Notes under the pieces: generated by a model
Seen by the model: only the letters and a program-made list of their open reading frames with translations
The model's database searches: none
Told to the model about the DNA's origin: nothing
Program-made: the position numbers and the translations under genes
Source of the DNA: Oscillospiraceae bacterium
Lineage (GTDB): Bacteria > Bacillota > Clostridia > Oscillospirales > Oscillospiraceae
DNA length: 6,714 bases
NCBI GenBank assembly: GCA_016297855.1
Contig: JAEDFW010000095.1
Coordinates: 1-6,714, forward strand
Direction of reading: 5' to 3'
Shown here: piece after piece, positions 1-5,788 of the stretch
How positions within the stretch are numbered: the first letter of the stretch is position 1
Layout: each line of letters opens with the position of its first letter

Positions 1-1012
1 GCTTGATGGGGTTATAGCCCGTCGCCACGACAATCGCGCCGTATTCGCGCTCAATCAGCTCATCCTTCTGCTTGTAATCAATCGCACCAGCAGTACAGAC
101 CTTGGAGCACACGCCGCACTTGCCGGTCTTCAGCATCGTGCAGTAATTTGGATCGATGGTAGCCACCTTTGGCACGGCCTGCGCGAACGGAATATAGATG
201 GCGCGGCGGTTATCCATGCCGAGGTTAAATTCGTTCGGCACTTTCTTCTGCGGGCACTTCTCGGTACACAGGCCGCAGCCAGTGCAAACGTCTTCTTTCA
301 CATAACGCGCCTTTTTGCGGATGGTCACATGGAAATTGCCGACAAAGCCCTTGACGGCTTCAACCTCGGAGTACGAGTAGATGCTGATCTTCTCGTTCTG
401 CGCGCAGTCGACCATCTTCGGTGTCAGAATACACGCCGCGCAGTCAAGCGTCGGGAAGGTCTTGTCAATCTGCGTCATCTTGCCGCCGATGGTGGGCTTT
501 TTCTCGACGATATCGACCTCAAAACCGGCGTCGGCAATGTCGAGCGCAGTCTGAATACCCGCGATGCCGCCGCCGATGACAAGCGCGCGCTTGGTCACAG
601 GGCTGGTGCCGGCAGTGAGCGGCGCGTTCAGGTGCACCTTGGCAATCGCTGCGCGGCCGAGAATAATAGCCTTTTCGGTGGCCTCGGCCTTGTCCTTGTG
701 AATCCACGAGCACTGCTCGCGGATGTTGGCGATTTCAACCATGTAGGGGTTGAGGCCCGCCTTCTCGCACGTTTTGCGGAAGGTCGCCTCGTGCATACGC
801 GGCGAGCAGGAGCACACGACCACGCCCGTGAGGCCGTATTCGTGGATCTTCTCTTTGATCATGTCCTGGCCCGTCTGCGAGCACATATACTGATAATTGG
901 TGGAGAAAACAACGCCGGGCTCGTGACCGAGCGCCTCGGAAACGGCCTCCACATCGACGGTAGCGGCAATATTACTGCCGCACCAGCATACAAATACGCC
1001 AATTCTCTGCAT
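1..1012 (-). CDS. hdrA: HdrA-like FAD/iron-sulfur subunit of a heterodisulfide-reductase-type complex (3' end outside window)
   Basis: This is the flavin-containing electron-distributing subunit of HdrABC-type cytoplasmic complexes; in characterised complexes its FAD splits electron pairs between ferredoxin and a high-potential acceptor. The first 337 residues are visible. They comprise an N-terminal domain (about 1-133, with Cys9, Cys11, Cys44, Cys67 and Cys69), the first half of a thioredoxin-reductase-like FAD domain with the nucleotide loop GGGIAG at 147-152 and a Cys-Ala-Ala-Cys at 191-194, and an inserted ferredoxin domain. That insert has two cluster motifs: Cys243, 246, 249, 253 followed by Pro, and Cys291, 299, 302, 306. 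The FAD domain resumes near 325 and runs off the window, so the C-terminal ferredoxin domain of the family cannot be checked. The ATG at 1012 has a GGAGGG site directly after the hdrC stop, 12 bases upstream in all. The order B-C-A and tight spacing show one operon. The family call is firm; partner and substrate are unknown. Confidence 0.93.
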   Translation of the reverse strand, partial: MQRIGVFVCWCGSNIAATVDVEAVSEALGHEPGVVFSTNYQYMCSQTGQDMIKEKIHEYGLTGVVVCSCSPRMHEATFRKTCEKAGLNPYMVEIANIREQCSWIHKDKAEATEKAIILGRAAIAKVHLNAPLTAGTSPVTKRALVIGGGIAGIQTALDIADAGFEVDIVEKKPTIGGKMTQIDKTFPTLDCAACILTPKMVDCAQNEKISIYSYSEVEAVKGFVGNFHVTIRKKARYVKEDVCTGCGLCTEKCPQKKVPNEFNLGMDNRRAIYIPFAQAVPKVATIDPNYCTMLKTGKCGVCSKVCTAGAIDYKQKDELIEREYGAIVVATGYNPIK

Positions 1013-1027
1013 TGTCTTCCCTCCTTA
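1013..1027 (-). promoter_or_regulatory. Shine-Dalgarno for hdrA abutting the hdrC stop codon
   Basis: The minus strand reads TAAGGAGGG, where TAA (1027-1025) is the hdrC stop and GGAGGG is the hdrA ribosome binding site, 6 bases before ATG 1012. This fixes the hdrA start and indicates coupled synthesis of the two subunits. Confidence 0.8.
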
Positions 1028-1411
1028 CTTCTTATATTTCCGGAACGCGCTGGTGATCGCCTGCTGCGGAAGCTGCTCGTCATCCATCTGCGCAATGGTT
1101 TCCGGCTTCAGGCGATCCATGCCCTGCTGGCGGATGACCGCCAGACGCACGGCCTCGATGAGTTTGGCCGGCTCGACATTTCTCGGGCAGCGCTCGACGC
1201 AGGCAAAGCAGCTCAGGCACATGTAGATGCCTTTGGATGCCATCAGCTCGTCAATCCGACCGTTTTCGACCATCGAGACAAACTGATGCGGATGGTACTC
1301 CATCTCGTCATATGCCGGGCACGCACCGGAGCACTTGCCGCACTTCATGCACTTTCTGGGGTTCACGCCGGAGATGCGGGTGATGGTTTCGATCATGTTT
1401 TCCTTACTCAT
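1025..1411 (-). CDS. hdrC: HdrC-like iron-sulfur subunit
   Basis: A small (128 aa) cytoplasmic electron-wiring protein that in Hdr complexes passes electrons from the HdrA FAD side to the HdrB active-site subunit through two [4Fe-4S] clusters. Two classical motifs are visible: Cys21, 24, 27, 31-Pro and Cys65, 68, 71, 75-Pro. No membrane segment is present, so this is the soluble HdrABC type and not the HdrDE membrane type. The ATG at 1411 is chosen because the frame opens with MSKENMIETI, a site reading AAAGGAGG lies 9 bases upstream, and its ATGA overlaps the hdrB stop by 4 bases, a translational-coupling arrangement. The same frame stays open upstream to 1627, but that part only shadows the hdrB coding region. 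The length fits short bacterial HdrC proteins. Confidence 0.93.
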   Translation of the reverse strand: MSKENMIETITRISGVNPRKCMKCGKCSGACPAYDEMEYHPHQFVSMVENGRIDELMASKGIYMCLSCFACVERCPRNVEPAKLIEAVRLAVIRQQGMDRLKPETIAQMDDEQLPQQAITSAFRKYKK

Positions 1412-1426
1412 GCCTGCGCCTCCTTT
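1408..1426 (-). promoter_or_regulatory. Overlapping hdrB stop / hdrC start (ATGA) with internal Shine-Dalgarno
   Basis: The minus strand carries AAAGGAGG inside the last codons of hdrB, followed by ATGA in which the hdrC ATG (1411-1409) overlaps the hdrB TGA (1410-1408). This is a standard translational-coupling junction, consistent with the two proteins being made in fixed ratio. Confidence 0.8.
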
Positions 1427-2199
1427 ACACCCAGCGCCTCGGCCAGAAGCTCGGTGAAATACTGTACCTGCACGCTTTGATCCGTATTCTCGCGCAGATT
1501 GTACATGCACAGCGGGCAGGCCGTAATCAGCGTATCCGCGCCGCAGGCCTTGGCATTGTCCACGATCTTCTGCGCCTGCTTTTTCGCATACGCGCGGTTT
1601 TCTATCGTCGTGTAGCCGCCGCAGCATTCGTTGCGCATGGCATACACCACAGGCTCTGCGCCGATGGCGCGGATGAAATCCTCCAAAATGGTGGGATTTT
1701 CCGGGTCGTCAAAACCCAGCTCCTTGCTCGGACGCAGAAGCAGGCAGCCGTAGTACGCGCCGATCTTGCGCCCCGTGAGCGGATTTGTGACCTTTTTCTG
1801 AAGCTCGTCGAAGCCTACTTTGTCGCGCAGAACTTCCAAATAGTGCAGCACCTCGGTCTGCCCCTCGTAGGGCGTATCGAGCTGCAAATAGTTCTGCACC
1901 TTCCAGCGCATGTCTTCGTCGCGCTGCATATCGCCGTTGACGCGCTTGATGACGTGGTGACACGCAGAGCACAGCGTAACAAGCGGCTCGCCTCGTTCGG
2001 CAGCAGCCGACAGTGCGCGCACGGACGAAAGGCGCGTAGCGATCTCGTCACGCGCCATGGGGTACACCGCGCCGCAGCACTGCCAGTCGTCAAGCTCGCG
2101 AAGCTCGATTCCCAGCGCTTCAGCCGCGCGGCGGCCATATGTATCGAGCTGCTTGCCCTTGGTTTTGAGCGTGCAGCCGGGGAAATAACTGAATGTCAT
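1408..2199 (-). CDS. hdrB: HdrB-like subunit with two complete CCG domains
   Basis: This is the terminal electron-transfer and active-site subunit of HdrABC-type complexes, 263 aa. The protein shows two full cysteine-rich CCG domains: Cys9, Cys41-Cys42, Cys77, Cys80 in the N-terminal half and Cys152, Cys192-Cys193, Cys228, Cys231 in the C-terminal half (C-x31-CC-x34-C-x2-C and C-x39-CC-x34-C-x2-C). In the archaeal HdrB structure, such motifs hold two noncubane [4Fe-4S] clusters that reduce a disulfide. Since all ten cysteines are present, the protein should be able to bind both clusters. A bacterium of this kind is not expected to make CoM-S-S-CoB, so the true acceptor is open; related CCG proteins also occur with succinate/fumarate, lactate and glycolate enzymes. 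The ATG at 2199 follows a GAGG site 7 bases upstream and lies 15 bases after the fumC stop. The gene end overlaps hdrC by 4 bases. Confidence 0.93.
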   Translation of the reverse strand: MTFSYFPGCTLKTKGKQLDTYGRRAAEALGIELRELDDWQCCGAVYPMARDEIATRLSSVRALSAAAERGEPLVTLCSACHHVIKRVNGDMQRDEDMRWKVQNYLQLDTPYEGQTEVLHYLEVLRDKVGFDELQKKVTNPLTGRKIGAYYGCLLLRPSKELGFDDPENPTILEDFIRAIGAEPVVYAMRNECCGGYTTIENRAYAKKQAQKIVDNAKACGADTLITACPLCMYNLRENTDQSVQVQYFTELLAEALGVKEAQA

Positions 2200-2214
2200 A
2201 CCAAATCCTCACAA

Positions 2215-3591
2215 TCAGACCATCTGTTCCGGATGGAACACCTCGTCGAATTTTTCCTCGCTCAAGAATCCAAGCTGCACGCAGGCTTCTTTCAGAGAGA
2301 TGTTCTCTTTGAACGCCTTTTTCGCCGTCTTGGCCGCATTCTCATAGCCGATGTAGGGGTTGAGCGCTGTAACGAGCATCAAAGAATTGTGCAGGTTGTG
2401 GTGCATCTTCTCACGGTTGGCGCGGATACCCACGGCGCAGTGGTCGTTGAACGACACAATCGACTCGGCCAGCAGGCGCGCAGACTGCAGGAAATTGTAG
2501 ATGCACACGGGCATGAACACGTTCAGTTCAAAATTGCCCTGCGAAGCGGCCATGCCGACAGCCACATCATTGCCCATGACCTGTACGGCGACCATCGTGA
2601 CGGCCTCGCACTGCGTGGGGTTGACCTTGCCGGGCATGATGGAAGAACCGGGTTCATTTTCCGGGATGTAGATCTCGCCCAGACCGTCGCGCGGACCGGA
2701 GGCCAGCCAGCGCACGTCGTTGGCGATCTTCATCATATCTGCGGCCAGCGCCTTGAGTGCGCCGTGCGCAAAGACGATCTCATCCTTGGAGGTCAGCGCG
2801 TGGAATTTGTTCTCCGCAGTAACAAACGTCTTGCCGGTGAGTTTCGAAACTTCCTCCGCCACAAGGCTGTCAAAGCCCTTCGGCGCGTTCAGACCCGTGC
2901 CCACGGCCGTACCGCCCAGCGCCAGTTCCTTCAGTTCGGGCAGCGCAATCAGCAGCATTTTCTTGTCCTTTTCCAGGCTGCTGCGCCAGCCGGAGATCTC
3001 CTGGCTGAACTTGATGGGCGTGGCGTCCTGCAGATGCGTGCGTCCGGATTTGACGATGTCATCGTTTTCTTCCTCCAGACGGCGCAGTGTCCCCACCAGC
3101 AGATCGATGGCGGGGATTACCTTGTCCTCGATGGCCTCCACCGCCGCGATATGCATTGCGGTGGGGAAGGTATCGTTGGACGACTGGGACATATTGATAT
3201 CATCGTTCGGATGCAGCAGCTTGCTGCCGGCAATTTCGTTGCCGCGGTTGGCGATGACCTCGTTGGCGTTCATATTCGACTGCGTGCCGGAACCCGTCTG
3301 CCACACGACCAGCGGGAAGTGGTCGTTCAGCGCGCCGGAAATGACCTCGTCACAGGCCGATTCGATGGCGGAAAGCTTCTCCGCCGTCATCTTCTCGGGA
3401 CGCAGCCGGCTGTTCGCGCGGGCGGCAGCCTTCTTCAGAATGCCGAAAGCGCGCGTGATCTCACGCGGCATCGTCTCGATCCCCACGCCGATGGGGAAAT
3501 TGTGGTGGCTGCGCTCGGTCTGCGCGGCCCAGTATTTGTCGGCGGGGACTTTGACCTCGCCCATGGAGTCATGTTCAATGCGGTATTCCAT
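2215..3591 (-). CDS. fumC: Class II fumarate hydratase (fumarase C)
   Basis: Catalyses reversible hydration of fumarate to L-malate in the cytoplasm without an iron-sulfur cluster. The 458 aa length matches the class II family. Visible family blocks are GSGTQSNMNANEV at 100-112, HPNDDIN starting near 128, SSNDTFPTAMH at 137-147, THLQDATP starting at Thr185 (His186 matching the catalytic-site His188 of E. coli FumC) and the signature GSSIMPGKVNP from 315, whose second serine (Ser317) matches the catalytic loop serine. The SSNDTFPTAMH block separates it from aspartate ammonia-lyase, which reads STNDAYPTGF-like there. The start is either ATG 3591 or GTG 3594 immediately before it; the ATG is preferred, 8 bases from a GGAGG site. 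That site overlaps the mdh stop codon, so translation is probably coupled to mdh. The neighbour mdh supplies or uses its malate, making the two a functional pair. Confidence 0.97.
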   Translation of the reverse strand: MEYRIEHDSMGEVKVPADKYWAAQTERSHHNFPIGVGIETMPREITRAFGILKKAAARANSRLRPEKMTAEKLSAIESACDEVISGALNDHFPLVVWQTGSGTQSNMNANEVIANRGNEIAGSKLLHPNDDINMSQSSNDTFPTAMHIAAVEAIEDKVIPAIDLLVGTLRRLEEENDDIVKSGRTHLQDATPIKFSQEISGWRSSLEKDKKMLLIALPELKELALGGTAVGTGLNAPKGFDSLVAEEVSKLTGKTFVTAENKFHALTSKDEIVFAHGALKALAADMMKIANDVRWLASGPRDGLGEIYIPENEPGSSIMPGKVNPTQCEAVTMVAVQVMGNDVAVGMAASQGNFELNVFMPVCIYNFLQSARLLAESIVSFNDHCAVGIRANREKMHHNLHNSLMLVTALNPYIGYENAAKTAKKAFKENISLKEACVQLGFLSEEKFDEVFHPEQMV

Positions 3592-3594
3592 CAC

Positions 3595-3608
3595 TGATCC
3601 CTCCTTTA
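3595..3608 (-). promoter_or_regulatory. Shine-Dalgarno for fumC fused to the mdh stop codon
   Basis: On the minus strand the mdh stop TAA (3608-3606) is the first part of TAAAGGAGGG. Ribosomes that finish mdh therefore end on the fumC ribosome binding site. This supports one transcript and coupled translation, and it decides the fumC start region (ATG 3591 or GTG 3594). Confidence 0.8.
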
Positions 3609-4550
3609 AATCTCGATCTGGTCAATGACCGCCCGCAGGCATTGCGCGCTGTGGCGCAGCTTGCCGACTTCTTCGTCAGTCAGCTGATTGAGGATCTTGC
3701 CGCGCACGCCGCAGCGGTCGACAAGCGCCAGCGTGGACAGGCAGACATCAGATACGCCGTATTCGCCGTGCATCATGGTCGAAACCGTCAGCGCGGTACC
3801 GGCAGTGTTGAGCGCACACTTGCACAGATGGCATACGGACATGGCCACGGCAAAGAACGTCGCGCCCTTGTTCTTGATGACCTGCGCACCGGAGGTCTTG
3901 ACAAACTCCTCGACCTCAGCATAGTCCTGATTCCACTCGATCTTGTCACGGTCGGGAGACGACGCTCGGTAGGCATCAATATGGTTGTTGGCGATATGCA
4001 CCAGGGACCAGGGCACAAACGAAGAATCGCCGTGCTCGCCGTAGACGTGCGCGTGCACATTCTTCGGGCTGATACGGAAGCGCTTGGCCAGCGCCGACTG
4101 CAGGCGGCTGGTATCGAGGATTGTACCGGAGCCGATGATGCGGTTCTCAGGAATACCCGAGACCTTGTGGAACACATATGTCAGAACGTCAACCGGGTTC
4201 GACACGATAATATAAATGGCGTTGGGTGCATATTTGACGATCTGCGGCGCGATATCCTTGATGATGTTGACGTTCGCCTGCGCCAAATCAAGCCGCGACT
4301 GACCTGCTTTTCTGGGAAGGCCGGATGTGATAACGACGATGTCAGAGCCCTCGGCAGCAGGATAGTCACCCGAACGGACGATCGCCGGCGAGCAGAACGG
4401 TGCGCCCTGATAAATATCAAGTGCCTCGCCGAACGCCTTCTGCTTGTTGATGTCAACCAGCACAATTTCAGAAGCGATCCCCTGAATCATCAAATCGTTT
4501 GCAATGGTTGCGCCGACATTGCCGGCGCCAATGACTGTGATCTTGCTCAT
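3606..4550 (-). CDS. mdh: Malate dehydrogenase of the lactate/malate dehydrogenase superfamily (LDH-like backbone)
   Basis: A 314 aa cytoplasmic NAD-dependent 2-hydroxyacid dehydrogenase. The Rossmann loop GAGNVG is at 8-13, and the acidic Asp33 after the second strand indicates NAD over NADP. Catalytic residues are Arg86 (LDH position 109), Asn118 (140), Asp146 (168), Arg149 (171) and His173 (195, in GEHGDS). The overall sequence resembles L-lactate dehydrogenases (GTILDTSRL, VYGEHGDSS, KGATFF), but the substrate loop reads SGLPRKAGQSRLDL. This puts Arg80 at LDH position 102, where lactate enzymes carry Gln. Arg there is the known determinant of malate/oxaloacetate specificity, and the neighbouring fumarase supports this reading. 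Automatic annotation may call it L-lactate dehydrogenase. The ATG at 4550 is chosen over the in-frame ATG at 4562 because the SD-like AGGATGG lies 8 bases before it and family members start just before KITVIGAG. First gene of the mdh-fumC-hdrBCA unit. Confidence 0.88.
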   Translation of the reverse strand: MSKITVIGAGNVGATIANDLMIQGIASEIVLVDINKQKAFGEALDIYQGAPFCSPAIVRSGDYPAAEGSDIVVITSGLPRKAGQSRLDLAQANVNIIKDIAPQIVKYAPNAIYIIVSNPVDVLTYVFHKVSGIPENRIIGSGTILDTSRLQSALAKRFRISPKNVHAHVYGEHGDSSFVPWSLVHIANNHIDAYRASSPDRDKIEWNQDYAEVEEFVKTSGAQVIKNKGATFFAVAMSVCHLCKCALNTAGTALTVSTMMHGEYGVSDVCLSTLALVDRCGVRGKILNQLTDEEVGKLRHSAQCLRAVIDQIEI

Positions 4551-4678
4551 AGTGCTTACCATCCTTTTCCATTCATTATATGCATACCGATATGGAGTTA
4601 CCGGCTATCAAACGATAAAATTATATCGAATAACATCAGGAAACAGAAATGCTTTTTTGGCCTATACTATATCATTTT
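4551..4678 (-). promoter_or_regulatory. Intergenic control region of the mdh-fumC-hdrBCA unit
   Basis: This 128-base AT-rich gap between lysR and mdh holds two TATAAT boxes on the minus strand, at 4625-4620 and 4580-4575. Neither has a good -35 box at 16-18 bases, as expected for an activator-dependent promoter. The distal box is favoured: it would start RNA near 4613 and leave about 60 bases of leader, whereas the proximal box would start RNA at about 4568, right at the ribosome binding site. No terminator is recognised after lysR, so read-through from lysR into mdh is also possible. The promoter assignment is inferred from sequence only. Confidence 0.5.
4613..4628. promoter_or_regulatory. 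16-base near-perfect palindrome over the distal -10 box
   Basis: CGATAAAATTATATCG pairs at 7 of 8 positions around its centre at 4620.5 and covers the TATAAT box at 4625-4620. A protein bound here would block or remodel the promoter. It could be an activation site for the LysR protein or an operator for a different repressor; the sequence alone does not decide. Confidence 0.35.
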
Positions 4679-4687
4679 TCATATAGT
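4666..4687. promoter_or_regulatory. Candidate LysR-type operator (ACTATAT-N8-ATATAGT)
   Basis: A perfect 7-base inverted repeat with an 8-base spacer overlaps the lysR stop codon (4681-4679). Its centre is about 63 bases upstream of the start point predicted from the distal TATAAT box, close to the -65 position usual for LysR-type recognition sites. The arms are AT-rich and no T-run follows, so it is a poor terminator. Binding by the neighbouring regulator is inferred. Confidence 0.4.
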
Positions 4688-5578
4688 CTTTTGACCCGCG
4701 TACAGGCGCTGCACCATTTGCACAAATCCACTTTCAATTTCCGTCATCATATAGTGCGGATAGTACAAAAGCGCGTCGTGATACGCCGTGGGGTACTCTC
4801 CGCAGCGGCGCTGTATCAGATTCCACCGTTCCAGCGTATTCAGAGGCATGGGCGACGACCACATATAAGAGCCGGGAATCTTCTCCAACAGCGCCACCTG
4901 CGACATGCGGTCAACGCTGTAGATCCTGCGCCGCTGCAGTTCTTCGCTCTTGCCTGCAATACGGAAATTGTCACCGTGCACAATTTCAGGAAAGGCGGTT
5001 AGCTCGCTGCGCGAAATGCTTTGATTCTGCGCAAGCGGATGCGACTTGTGCATCACCAGCTGATAGCGGTAACGGCTGAGAATCTGCACACTCAGGCCGC
5101 GCGATCTGCTCTGTTCTTCAAAATAGTCTCGATATTCGGCTCGAAAACGGATCACGCCGAGTTCCGCCTCGCCGCCCTGCAGCAGCTCCAGCGCCTTTCG
5201 CGCGTGGCATTCACGAATCACCGCATCCAGACTCTGCTGCTCCAGCTGCGCCAGATACACCGCGGTCGCGTCAAATATCGCCGCCGAGCGCGGGATGCAC
5301 ACACGCAGCCGGTTCGGAACAGGGTTGCGCGGGCCGAGCGCGTCGATCTGCTCCAGCTCTCGCAGAATGCTCTTGGCATGCTGAAGGAACACCGCGCCGC
5401 GCTCGGTCGGACGGGCACCCTTGCTGCTGCGCTCAAAAATCGCAAAGCCCACCGATTTTTCCATCTCGTGCAGAATGCGGCTGAGATTGGGCTGGCCGAT
5501 GAACAGGTTCTCGGCCGCCTGAGAGATCGATCGCGTGCGTTCGATCTCAATGATATATTGCAGATGTACGGTGTTCAT
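4679..5578 (-). CDS. LysR-family transcriptional regulator
   Basis: A complete 299 aa regulator, the normal length for the family. Residues about 1-60 form the winged helix-turn-helix: the segment SISQAAENLFIGQPNLSRIL (17-36) is the typical LysR recognition motif, followed by the wing around FERSSKGARPTERG (48-61) and the linker helix to about 80. From about residue 90 (LRVCIPRS) to the end lies a periplasmic-binding-like effector domain that would bind a small metabolite. Such proteins act as tetramers, usually activating adjacent genes when the effector is bound. It stands directly upstream of and in the same direction as mdh-fumC-hdrBCA, so control of that unit is the simplest guess, with a C4-dicarboxylate as a possible effector (speculative). 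The start ATG at 5578 follows a G-rich site (GGGGGATAAGGG). It has its own promoter upstream. No closer subfamily was recognised. Confidence 0.93.
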   Translation of the reverse strand: MNTVHLQYIIEIERTRSISQAAENLFIGQPNLSRILHEMEKSVGFAIFERSSKGARPTERGAVFLQHAKSILRELEQIDALGPRNPVPNRLRVCIPRSAAIFDATAVYLAQLEQQSLDAVIRECHARKALELLQGGEAELGVIRFRAEYRDYFEEQSRSRGLSVQILSRYRYQLVMHKSHPLAQNQSISRSELTAFPEIVHGDNFRIAGKSEELQRRRIYSVDRMSQVALLEKIPGSYMWSSPMPLNTLERWNLIQRRCGEYPTAYHDALLYYPHYMMTEIESGFVQMVQRLYAGQKTI

Positions 5579-5633
5579 ATGCCCTTATCCCCCAAATACG
5601 CGCTGCTGCGCGCTGAAAATCCATATCATGAAC

Positions 5634-5662
5634 AATATATCAAACATTCTCCCACTTGGCAA
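5634..5662 (-). promoter_or_regulatory. Sigma-A-type promoter for lysR
   Basis: The minus strand shows TTGCCA (5662-5657), a 17-base spacer and TATATT (5639-5634), a near-consensus housekeeping promoter. Transcription would begin near 5627, about 50 bases before the lysR ATG. Confidence 0.65.
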
Positions 5663-5681
5663 GCAAACGGTCAAGGCTTGC
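5659..5681. repeat. Inverted repeat GCAAGC-N11-GCTTGC at the lysR promoter
   Basis: Two perfect 6-base arms (5659-5664 and 5676-5681) flank 11 bases and overlap the -35 box of the lysR promoter. The position suits autorepression, common among LysR regulators, but the arms do not resemble the AT-rich repeat upstream of mdh, so shared recognition is doubtful. Confidence 0.35.
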
Positions 5682-5753
5682 AGAAAGTTCCTGTCGAATT
5701 ACACATTTTTTGCAGCATACCCATCTCAGGATTGATATTTCCCGCATGCAGCG

Positions 5754-5783
5754 AAAAAGTCCCGCCGGGCATCCCGGCGGGAC
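5754..5783 (-). terminator. Intrinsic terminator of the hydrogenase gene
   Basis: On the minus strand a perfect 11-base GC-rich stem, GTCCCGCCGGG and its complement, encloses a 3-base loop (5783-5759) and is followed by five T residues (5758-5754). It starts 5 bases after the hydrogenase stop. It separates the hydrogenase transcript from lysR. Confidence 0.95.
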
Positions 5784-5788
5784 AAGAA

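Noticed and set aside
329..1480. A 383-codon open frame on the plus strand
   Set aside because: Antisense shadow of hdrA, hdrC and the end of hdrB; no recognisable domain and it crosses three real gene boundaries.
1025..1627. A longer 200-codon version of hdrC
   Set aside because: The extra N-terminal residues are an out-of-frame reading of hdrB; the good ribosome binding site and family homology begin at ATG 1411.
1477..3597. A 706-codon open frame on the plus strand
   Set aside because: It is exactly antisense to hdrB and fumC, both strongly recognised; its translation is rich in His, Arg, Ala and Leu with no family motif. Long antisense frames are common in GC-rich genes.
3606..4550. Calling the gene L-lactate dehydrogenase
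   Set aside because: The specificity position carries Arg, not Gln, and the partner gene is fumarase; malate dehydrogenase is the better call, although the backbone is LDH-like.
3606..4562. mdh start at the upstream ATG (4562)
   Set aside because: The AAAAGG run would touch the start codon, while AGGATGG is well placed for ATG 4550; the extra four residues are not typical of the family.
4666..4687. Terminator after lysR
   Set aside because: The stem has only one G-C pair, overlaps the stop codon and no T-run follows on the minus strand; it fits an operator better.
3642..4694. A 350-codon plus-strand frame
   Set aside because: Antisense to mdh and runs into the intergenic control region; no motif or credible ribosome binding site.
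5599..5612. CGCGC-TGCT-GCGCG hairpin in the lysR leader
   Set aside because: A 5-base stem in GC-rich DNA is likely chance; no T-run or riboswitch-like context surrounds it.
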